A DNA stretch of 5,313 nt. Source: Rhodospirillales bacterium (lineage in GTDB: Bacteria > Pseudomonadota > Alphaproteobacteria > Rhodospirillales_A > Casp-alpha2). The translations under genes were made by a program, and so were the position numbers. Of this stretch, positions 1 through 4,883 are shown in pieces. The stretch lies in assembly GCA_016763915.1 (NCBI GenBank), contig JAESSX010000357.1, positions 1-5,313 on the forward strand. Reading direction: 5' to 3'. Within the stretch, counting starts at the first letter, position 1. Each line of letters opens with the position of its first letter. The notes beneath the pieces are model-generated. The model was given only the letters and a program-made list of their open reading frames with translations, made no database searches and had not been told where the DNA came from.

Positions 1-165
1 CCGAAGGCCGTGCGTTCGGTGTGGTTCCGCGCGCCCAAGAAAGCCGGCAAGTATCTCATCCAGTGCATGGACTACTGCGGCATCGGCCATCATCAGATGA
101 AGGCCTGGTTGGTCGTCGAAGGCGAGGCGGACGACAAGGAAAAAGAGAAAAAAGGCCACAGCTAA
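1..165 (+). CDS. Heme-copper oxidase subunit II, CuA domain (C-terminal end, 5' partial)
   Basis: The last 54 codons of a subunit II gene run into the window from the left and stop at TAA 163-165. The fragment holds the end of the cupredoxin fold with the binuclear CuA ligands: C24-M-D-Y-C28-G-I-G-H32-H-Q-M35 matches the family pattern C-x-E/D-x-C-x3-H-x2-M. The usual Glu, which binds copper through its backbone, is Asp here. After the domain comes a short charged tail (E/D/K-rich, ending KKGHS), on the periplasmic side in this family. CuA accepts electrons from cytochrome c or a cupredoxin and passes them to subunit I. Nitrous oxide reductase also has a CuA centre, but the oxidase subunit I gene that begins 37 bases later settles the assignment. 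The N-terminal membrane anchor and the first CuA histidine lie outside the window. Confidence 0.93.
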   Translation, partial: PKAVRSVWFRAPKKAGKYLIQCMDYCGIGHHQMKAWLVVEGEADDKEKEKKGHS

Positions 166-202
166 GCCGTCCCCGGAATTAAAAAAGTCAGGGTTTTGAG
201 CA

Positions 203-1783
203 ATGGCAAGCAACTACGAATATCATAAATCGCTGGATTGGGAGGCGGAAGATCTGCTCTCCAAGCACACTTTCATGGAGATCATCACCTCTTCCGATGC
301 CCGGCTTCTCGGTATCAAGGGGATGCTACTGGCGTTGATCATGTTGGGCGTCGGCGGCATCATGGCGATGACCATGCGGGCAGAATTGATGTTGCCCGGC
401 ATTCAGTTCATCGGCCCCAAGCCCTATATCAACGCTGTCACCATCCATGGCCTTATCATGGTGTTGGGGTATTCGGTTCCGTTCGCCGTGGCGGCGCTTT
501 ATTTCATATTGCCGAGGACATTGGGGGTGGATCGCATTCATTCGGCCTGGGCGGCGCACATGAGCTTCGTGACCCTTTTGCTGGGTGGCGTATTGTTGTT
601 TATTTCGCGTCCCGATTTTACCTGGTCGTTCTATGCGCCGTTGAGCATACGCGTCGCCACCGACATGATCTGGATGGCGCACCTGGCCATTATCTTCGTC
701 GGCTTGAGCGAGTTCCTGAGCGGCCTTCCCCTGATCGCCACGGCGATGGCCTGGAAGCGCGGAGGCGCCGACCGGCGTTGGATGGATATGCCGTTATCGG
801 GCTGGGCGGCGCTGACAGGTGGGATATTTCTGGTATTTTCCGCGCCGATGCTGTCGCTGGTAGGCGCCCTCCTGTTGACCGACTACCTGCAAATAACCGC
901 CATCTACGATCCGGCCCGGGGCGGCGATGCCCTGACCTTCCTGTTCATGAGCTGGTTCTACGGCCATCCGGCGGTGTATCTGCCGCTGGTGCCGCTGATC
1001 GGGGTGCTGTATCACATGCTGCCGCGGATGCTGGGCCGCAATCTGTGGAGCCACACATCGGGCGTCATCGCCTTTGCGGCGCTGTGCGCGTTGGGGTTCG
1101 GGGTCTGGGTCCACCACTTCCAGCCCAACTTCACCATCCATGACCTGTTGAACTTTTTCTTCCAGTTCATGACGATGATGATCCTGATTCCCAGCTCGCT
1201 TCATGTGTTCAATTGGGTGGCGTCGCTTTGGCAGGGGCGGATCTCCGACGAAACCCGAGCCGCCGTGCCGTTCAAGTTCATGATGGGCGCCATCTTCATG
1301 ATCATCGTCGGCGGCGTGAACGGCTATCTCAACGGCCAGGTCGCGATCGATTCGGACTTCATCCACAACACCTATTGGCTGCCGGCCCATTTCCACGCCA
1401 TGTTCCTAGGGTTCATCGGCATGATGTCGATGGCGACGTTTTATTTCTTCTTTCCCTACATCACCGGGCGGATGTTTAACCAGAAACTGGCCAATCTGCA
1501 CTTCTGGTTATGGCTGCCCGGCATTTTCTCCCAGGTGATGTTGATGTTCTGGCTGGGCTTGACGTATCACCCGCGCTGGGTGGTTGATTACCTGCCGCTG
1601 CCGGAATGGGTGACGGGGCAGTTCTGGTTATCCGTTGCCGGTTTCGTCAACGGGTTCGGGTTTTTACTGTTTCTGATCAACATTCTTATCAGCGTGCGTT
1701 CGGGTAAAAAGGTCACCGGCGATCCGTGGCCGGTGCCCGACACCACGGCGGCGTCCGAAACTGTCCCCGAAGCGGCGGAATAG
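203..1783 (+). CDS. Heme-copper oxygen reductase subunit I, B-family (ba3-like)
   Basis: This is the catalytic subunit of a terminal oxidase (526 aa, about 12-13 membrane helices), which reduces O2 to water in the inner membrane. All metal ligands are visible: H82 (in TIHG) and H398 for the low-spin heme, H396 for the high-spin heme, and H255, H304 and H305 for CuB. Y259, in GHPAVY, is the tyrosine that cross-links to the CuB histidine; nitric oxide reductases lack it. Several motifs resemble Thermus ba3 oxidase rather than aa3: GHPxVY without the following Glu (A257 here), IPSSLHVFNWVASL, and HNTYWLPAHFH where aa3 enzymes have a D-T-Y-Y-V-V-AHFH type sequence. The ATG at 203 has AGGG 9 bases upstream. 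The C-terminus ends in a short Pro/Ala/Glu-rich tail. The gene lies between subunit II and a cupredoxin gene, in one operon. Family B is my reading from motifs; the exact subfamily and heme types cannot be seen. Confidence 0.93.
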   Translation: MASNYEYHKSLDWEAEDLLSKHTFMEIITSSDARLLGIKGMLLALIMLGVGGIMAMTMRAELMLPGIQFIGPKPYINAVTIHGLIMVLGYSVPFAVAALYFILPRTLGVDRIHSAWAAHMSFVTLLLGGVLLFISRPDFTWSFYAPLSIRVATDMIWMAHLAIIFVGLSEFLSGLPLIATAMAWKRGGADRRWMDMPLSGWAALTGGIFLVFSAPMLSLVGALLLTDYLQITAIYDPARGGDALTFLFMSWFYGHPAVYLPLVPLIGVLYHMLPRMLGRNLWSHTSGVIAFAALCALGFGVWVHHFQPNFTIHDLLNFFFQFMTMMILIPSSLHVFNWVASLWQGRISDETRAAVPFKFMMGAIFMIIVGGVNGYLNGQVAIDSDFIHNTYWLPAHFHAMFLGFIGMMSMATFYFFFPYITGRMFNQKLANLHFWLWLPGIFSQVMLMFWLGLTYHPRWVVDYLPLPEWVTGQFWLSVAGFVNGFGFLLFLINILISVRSGKKVTGDPWPVPDTTAASETVPEAAE

Positions 1784-1790
1784 GAGGAGA

Positions 1791-2792
1791 ATGAACATGA
1801 TTTGGAGAATTTGGGCCTTCCTTATGGTCGTTTTTGTCGGCGGTGTCTGGCTGTTGGCGATTCCGTTCTCTCCCGCGCCGATCCTGGAAACGGGGACCGT
1901 AATTCCTCTTTACCGCGCCATGGGCATGGTGCCCGAGATCGGAAAGACCACCATATCCAAGGCCATCGGCCATGATATCTTCAAGGTGCCGGAGGAAGAT
2001 GCCGAACACCTAAAGATGGCGATGAAGGACATGGGCGACATGAAGATGGAAGGCATGAAAATGAAGGACATGCCCGAAATGAAGAAAGAAGCCGGGGACG
2101 GCCACGCCAAGGAAGCCATGAAGATGAAAGGCATGTCGGGAATGAAGATGGAAGGCATGAAAATGAAGGACATGCCGGGAATGAAGATGGAAGGCATGAA
2201 GATGAAGGACATGCCCGAAATGAAAAAAGAGGCCGGGGAAGCCCACGGAGAGGAGAAAGACGAGCATGGCAAGGAAGGCGAAGAGGCCCGCGGAGAGAAA
2301 GAAGAGGGCGGTCACGGCGGCGGCAGTGTCGCCGAGGGCCTGACGGTCATCGCCCAGGGGTCCGCCGCCGATATCGGGCGGGAGCTGGCCGAACAGGGGC
2401 TGAAGGTGGATGCCACCGTCAACATCGACATGAAGGAATGGAGCTACAGTAATTCCATGATCATGCCCCAGCCGGGTCAGGTGATCAGACTCAAGGTCAA
2501 GAACATCGGCAATATCCCCCATGAGTTCATGATCATGAACGGGGCGGCGATGCAGGCCGTTAATTACCGGCTAACGCGGCCCGACTGGAATCTGTTGGAA
2601 CACGAAGCCTTGTCCGAGGTGTCCTTCGTGCTTCCGGGAGATGGCTTCGAGATGGTCATTCAGGTCCATAAATCGGGGACGTGGATGTTTATGTGCATGT
2701 TCCCCTATCACATGCAGCTCGGCATGATGGGTATGCTGATGACGCCCGACATGATGGGCAAAATGGGCTCCATGGGCGGCATGAAGATGTAG
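1791..2792 (+). CDS. Membrane-anchored cupredoxin with Met-rich repeat region
   Basis: The 333-aa protein has four parts. Residues about 4-24 form a hydrophobic anchor or signal segment. Residues 76-144 are Met/Lys-rich, with 23 Met in 69 residues and a 13-residue unit of the type MKMEGMKMKDMPx. Residues 145-178 form a Glu/Gly/His-rich, probably disordered linker. The C-terminal domain (about 205-318) is a plastocyanin-like cupredoxin. Its type-1 copper ligands are visible: H244 (in NIPHEF), then C302-x4-H307-x4-M312 in CMFPYHMQLGM. A Met-rich tail ends the protein. AGGAGG at 1782-1787 overlaps the subunit I stop; it lies 3 bases from ATG 1791 but 9 bases from ATG 1797, so the second ATG may be the true start. 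The position directly after oxidase subunits II and I suggests electron delivery to CuA or copper handling for the oxidase; this is inference. MxM and MxxM patterns are known Cu(I)-binding motifs in copper transporters and resistance proteins. Confidence 0.88.
   Translation: MNMIWRIWAFLMVVFVGGVWLLAIPFSPAPILETGTVIPLYRAMGMVPEIGKTTISKAIGHDIFKVPEEDAEHLKMAMKDMGDMKMEGMKMKDMPEMKKEAGDGHAKEAMKMKGMSGMKMEGMKMKDMPGMKMEGMKMKDMPEMKKEAGEAHGEEKDEHGKEGEEARGEKEEGGHGGGSVAEGLTVIAQGSAADIGRELAEQGLKVDATVNIDMKEWSYSNSMIMPQPGQVIRLKVKNIGNIPHEFMIMNGAAMQAVNYRLTRPDWNLLEHEALSEVSFVLPGDGFEMVIQVHKSGTWMFMCMFPYHMQLGMMGMLMTPDMMGKMGSMGGMKM
2040..2238 (+). repeat. Met-rich coding repeat array, near-identical DNA units
   Basis: Inside the cupredoxin gene a 35-bp unit encoding MKMEGMKMKDM plus two bases of the next codon occurs at 2040-2074, 2142-2176 and 2181-2215. 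The first two are identical and the third differs by one silent base (AAA to AAG). The second and third copies are in tandem with a 39-bp (13-codon) period. Copies one and three share a longer stretch of about 58 bp that continues into PEMKKEAG. A degenerate partial copy (MKMKGMSG) lies at 2118-2141. The near-identity at silent positions points to recent duplication. Confidence 0.9.
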
Positions 2793-2798
2793 GCCTGT

Positions 2799-2968
2799 GC
2801 GCCATTCTCCTTCGACTCGATGAACTCCGGGAATATTGCGTCCCCCTCAATATCGGCCAAGAGAATGCCCAGCTTGCTGACGATGCGCTTGCGCCAATGG
2901 TTCATGCCGGAGCGCTCGTGCACAAGCTCGTGCTTCATGTTGATGATCTGATCGAGACGGGCGACAAA
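2799..2968 (-). pseudogene. IS5-family transposase remnant with internal deletion
   Basis: Read on the - strand from 2968, the frame gives FVARLDQIINMKHELV, the typical N-terminus of IS5-type transposases (RLDQxIxxxHELV). It then jumps straight to HERSGMNHWRKRIVSKLGILLAD (ending at 2852), which resembles a segment (HERSDMSHWRKRLGDKLxLLLA) that normally lies roughly a hundred residues further on. The region between, including the IDW motif and the first helices, is missing. An in-frame TAA (2969-2971) precedes the Phe codon, there is no start codon for the full N-terminus, and the catalytic DDE core is absent. After LLAD the sequence is no longer recognisable and runs into the cupredoxin stop region. 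It is a non-functional scar. The family call rests on remembered motifs, not on an alignment. Confidence 0.75.
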
Positions 2969-3053
2969 TTAGTACACTATCCCAGGGCTTGCCGGGCTAG
3001 CCTCGGCCTTGCCGGACCTTTGGACTTTGGTCCCTCCGCACATCGTTTTAACT

Positions 3054-3569
3054 TTAAAATTCAACGCTCAGCTTCAGGTTAGCTCCAATGGCCCAATGTG
3101 ACACGGCCGTTTCGATATTTGCAGGATAGCCAATCCGATCGGGCATATCGATCTGCCCTCTCCCGTAGGAGTGCATGCCTTTAACCTCGGCGCGAAAACT
3201 GAACGCTTGATTTACATACTCTGCGCCGAGCATGAGTTTTGTTTCCGCAACGACATGATGCCGAGCATCGCTGACAGTCAACTCATCGGTCCAGGCAAAG
3301 ATATATTTATTCCTGTCCATAATTGCCCTCATCCGCGTCGCGGCAAGACTTACATTTATTCCAGGCTTAACGAAAAACCTCCATCCATCCCAAACCGGCG
3401 AGGCTAATTCCGCACCAAGGCCACCGCCGTACATCCTCGATTCCAAGTCCGCGGAAACCATTTCACGTTTCGATTTAGTGACCGAATAAAAATTTCCGTA
3501 CAAATTATAATCGTGCTGCATAAAACCGGAGGACAGCGCGATTTCCGGCGCAAAAGACCAGCCATCGGA
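3054..3569 (-). pseudogene. Outer-membrane beta-barrel protein, C-terminal fragment
   Basis: The - strand frame is open from 3569 (after an in-frame stop at 3572-3570) to TAA at 3054. Its 171 codons show alternating hydrophobic/polar strands rich in aromatic residues and Gly, and it ends in GANLKLSVEF: a last strand with terminal Phe, the BAM recognition signature of outer-membrane barrels. An ATG at 3521 could start a 155-residue product, but the 16 codons upstream (SDGWSFAPEIALSSGF) also read as a barrel strand and turn, there is no signal peptide, and no convincing ribosome binding site precedes the ATG. I therefore read it as the 3' part of a truncated gene. About six to seven strands remain. 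It resembles autotransporter-type or OmpA/porin-like barrels, but I cannot name the family. Its GC content is lower than that of the flanking operons. Confidence 0.65.
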
Positions 3570-3649
3570 TTAAACGTTGTTTTTTATTTTACCCGTAAAG
3601 GAGTAATGACAATATATTTTCTCATTTTATAGGTGCATGCAATATATAG

Positions 3650-3689
3650 GGGGCTGCCCTAGATAACGCGGATTATCTAGGGCAGCCCC
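3650..3689. repeat. Perfect 17-bp inverted repeat with 6-base spacer
   Basis: ggggctgccctagataa (3650-3666) is followed by cgcgga and then by its exact reverse complement (3673-3689). As RNA it would form a strong 17-bp hairpin with a 6-base loop. There is no T-run on either side, so it is not a typical intrinsic terminator. The GGGGCTG... ends look like terminal inverted repeats of an insertion sequence, which would make this two IS ends lying back to back, or a very short internally deleted element. No clear target duplication flanks it. Confidence 0.85.
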
Positions 3690-3786
3690 AAGATTTATGT
3701 GGCAGTGACACGGGCAAATCAGAGCGTGACTTTTGTTGTGGACGATGGTTCGCCACTTGCATCCGTGCCGCTTTACGAAATCTGAT

Positions 3787-4014
3787 ATGGCTACAGGAAA
3801 ATGGAAATTACCCGGCGTTCCGCACCACGGGTGGGAATGTATCGATGTGTACGATTTAGAAGAGCCTTCACAAATTTGCGAAATGTGTGAGGTGTAAGAA
3901 ATTCGATATGTGCATGTTATGCAGCATTCAAATTACCCTCATACATTAGAAACAGGGTGTGTATGCGCGGGGGCAATGGAACAAAACTATGAAAGGGCTG
4001 GAAAACGAGAAAAC
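3787..4014 (+). pseudogene. Small Cys-rich (probable zinc-binding) protein, broken by in-frame TAA
   Basis: ATG 3787 opens 36 codons beginning MATGKWKLPGVPHHGWECID and ending at C31-E-M-C34-E-V, then TAA at 3895-3897. The same frame continues directly with EIRYVHVMQHSNYPHTLE, then G-C58-V-C60-AGAMEQNYERAGKRE. I recognise this as one continuous small-protein family of unknown function, in which the residue at the stop is commonly Gln; a single CAA-to-TAA change would explain it. C31/C34 and C58/C60 could form one zinc site. Recognisable sequence ends near 4014, where the family normally continues for several dozen residues, so the gene is also truncated at its 3' end. The frame stays open into the antisense strand of the tRNA, but that part is not protein-coding. 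Reinitiation at GTG 3910 would separate the two Cys pairs, so function is unlikely. Confidence 0.7.
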
Positions 4015-4032
4015 GGGCCGCCTTGCGGGCTT
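4004..4032 (-). terminator. Possible terminator of tRNA-Ala
   Basis: On the - strand, 3 bases after the tRNA CCA end, GCCCGC-AAG-GCGGCC can fold into a short stem (four GC pairs, a mismatch, one further pair). It is followed by CGTTTTCTCGTTTT. Position and T-rich tail fit an intrinsic terminator, though the stem is imperfect. Confidence 0.4.
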
Positions 4033-4034
4033 GA

Positions 4035-4110
4035 TGGTGGAGCCGAGGGGAATCGAACCCCTGACCTCCACGTTGCGAACGTGGCGCTCTCCCAACTGAG
4101 CTACGGCCCC
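4035..4110 (-). tRNA. tRNA-Ala (anticodon CGC)
   Basis: The - strand reads a 76-nt cloverleaf that begins GGGGCCGTAGCTCAGTTGGG and includes an encoded CCA (plus-strand tgg, 4035-4037). The acceptor arm GGGGCCG pairs with CGGCTCC and contains the G3:U70 wobble pair that identifies alanine tRNA to alanyl-tRNA synthetase. The anticodon stem CCACG/CGTGG encloses loop TTCGCAA with anticodon CGC (plus 4075-4077), which reads the GCG codon. The T arm has GGTTCGATTCC. It stands alone between the remnant tract and the yggT operon, is transcribed away from yggT, and has its own promoter upstream. Nothing in it looks damaged. Confidence 0.97.
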
Positions 4111-4151
4111 GGATCGGGGAATACCATCAAGTGCTGGCCTTCAGCAGGCCC

Positions 4152-4182
4152 GGCGCGGCGGATATTGTGTCCGCCGGGCGCC
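4152..4182. repeat. GC-rich inverted repeat overlapping the tRNA promoter
   Basis: GGCGC-GGCGGA (4152-4162) pairs with TCCGCC-gg-GCGCC (4170-4182) around a 7-base loop, with a two-base bulge. It covers the -10 box and most of the spacer of the tRNA-Ala promoter. It may be an operator-like site or just a product of high GC content. Confidence 0.5.
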
Positions 4183-4190
4183 GCTGTCAA
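4162..4190 (-). promoter_or_regulatory. Sigma70-type promoter of tRNA-Ala
   Basis: On the - strand a perfect -35 TTGACA (plus 4185-4190) is separated by exactly 17 bases from CAATAT (plus 4162-4167) as the -10 box. Transcription would start near 4155, about 45 bases before the mature tRNA 5' end. The spacing and the consensus -35 make this convincing. Confidence 0.72.
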
Positions 4191-4285
4191 GGGGGCGGTC
4201 TTGCGCCGGGTGCTCTTGCACCAAACCGGGGGGGAAGTTAGGCTCTGGGCCGGCTCCTTATTTTTCAACGGCTCAAAGTTATATT

Positions 4286-4576
4286 ATGTCCAATCCTTTT
4301 CTTTGGCTCGTGCTGACGGTCATCGACCTTTATATGTGGGTAGTGATAATCAGCGTGGTGTTGAGTTGGCTTGTCGCCTTCAATGTCGTCAACACGAGCA
4401 ACCGCTTCGTATATACAGTAGGTGATTTCACCCACCGCGCAACCGAACCGGCCTTGGGCCGTATTCGGCGATATGTCCCAAATCTGGGCGGGATGGATAT
4501 CTCGCCGGTAGTGTTGATCCTTCTGTTGATTTTCCTGCAACGGGTTATCGTTTGGGTTTTCTACGGAATTGGCTGA
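4286..4576 (+). CDS. yggT: YggT family membrane protein
   Basis: The 96-aa protein has two hydrophobic helices (about residues 6-31 and 73-93) joined by a short polar loop. The loop contains the family pattern T-x-P-x-L-x-x-I-R-R, here TEPALGRIRRYVPNLGG, followed by MDISPVVLILLLIFLQ. YggT proteins are small inner-membrane proteins; the family has been linked to osmotic or ion stress tolerance in Escherichia coli and is related to plastid CCB3/YlmG proteins, but its molecular role is unclear. The length is normal for a single-unit alphaproteobacterial member (E. coli has a duplicated form). There is no good Shine-Dalgarno before ATG 4286. A weak promoter candidate (TTGCAC 4216, TAGGCT 4239, 17-base spacer) lies upstream, but I am not confident in it. 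The gene heads an operon with yggU and folD. Confidence 0.93.
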   Translation: MSNPFLWLVLTVIDLYMWVVIISVVLSWLVAFNVVNTSNRFVYTVGDFTHRATEPALGRIRRYVPNLGGMDISPVVLILLLIFLQRVIVWVFYGIG

Positions 4577-4883
4577 GGGGACGCCTTTTTCCGCTGTTGA
4601 CGGCGGCGTTATCCTGGCCGTTCGCTTGGCGCCGAAGGCATCGGAAAACCGCATCGGCCCGGTGGCTCTGGACGATGCCGGGGACGCGGTTCTTAAAGTC
4701 GCGGTGACGGAAGTCCCCGAAGGCGGCAAGGCCAACAAGGCCCTGATCAAGCTGCTGGCGAAATCATGGCGCTTGCCGAAAACGGCGATCTCGGTAAAAA
4801 GGGGCCACAAGGACCGGCGCAAAACGCTGTTTATAGAAGGTCCCGCGCAGGAACTATTGAAAAGGTTTGAGGATATTTTATGA
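4569..4883 (+). CDS. yggU: YggU/DUF167 family protein
   Basis: This 104-aa soluble protein of the DUF167 (YggU) family shows the typical succession V-R-L-APKAS (residues 18-25), the EGGKAN signature (51-56) followed by the helix KALIKLLAK, and [11 protein letters not shown] (77-87). The biochemical function is unknown; structures of the family show a small alpha/beta fold. The best start is TTG 4569, because no ATG or GTG lies between it and the conserved region and the length then matches the family. This gives an 8-base overlap with yggT, which suggests translational coupling. The stop TGA (4881-4883) overlaps the folD start as ATGA. Confidence 0.92.
   Translation: MAEGTPFSAVDGGVILAVRLAPKASENRIGPVALDDAGDAVLKVAVTEVPEGGKANKALIKLLAKSWRLPKTAISVKRGHKDRRKTLFIEGPAQELLKRFEDIL

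Larger units (their letters stand above)
2793..4034. other. Remnant tract without intact genes
   Basis: About 1.2 kb between the cupredoxin stop and the tRNA-Ala 3' end contains only broken genes: a transposase fragment, a beta-barrel C-terminus, a perfect inverted repeat, a possible coding scrap and a Cys-rich gene with a premature stop. The segment 3573-3649 is AT-rich and shows no coding signal beyond an 8-codon ATG-to-TAG frame at 3606-3632, which I do not take as a gene. From about 3040 to 4000 the base composition is clearly less GC-rich than the flanking operons. No terminator for the oxidase operon is visible after 2792; it may have been lost when the remnants arrived. Confidence 0.7.

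Noticed and set aside
326..1396. Long open frames on the - strand opposite oxidase subunit I (118 and 200 codons)
   Set aside because: They are His/Arg/Gln-rich shadows of a GC-rich membrane protein gene, with no recognisable domain and no ribosome binding site.
203..1783. Subunit I as a nitric oxide reductase (sNOR or qNOR type)
   Set aside because: The cross-linking tyrosine Y259 is retained after the CuB histidine, and the CuA subunit II fits an oxygen reductase.
1910..2522. - strand open frames opposite the Met-rich repeat (FIFMPSIFIP-type and LHLHAFHLHSRH-type repeats)
   Set aside because: The repetitive peptides are mirror images of the Met/Lys repeat in the cupredoxin gene, which has ligand motifs and a Shine-Dalgarno sequence.
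2681..3082. + strand 133-codon open frame after the cupredoxin gene
   Set aside because: It begins inside the cupredoxin gene in another frame and then runs antisense to the transposase remnant; nothing in it is recognisable.
3171..3407. + strand 78-codon frame opposite the barrel remnant
   Set aside because: The - strand frame is longer and has beta-barrel character with a terminal Phe; the + frame shows no family features.
4035..4060. tRNA-Ala 3' end as an attachment site with a second att copy in the remnant tract
   Set aside because: I looked through 2793-4034 for a repeat of the tRNA 3' sequence on both strands and saw none, and no integrase is present.
4209..4222. Small hairpin GGTGC-TCTT-GCACC upstream of yggT
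   Set aside because: A 5-bp stem is expected by chance in GC-rich DNA and there is no adjoining T-run or riboswitch-like context.
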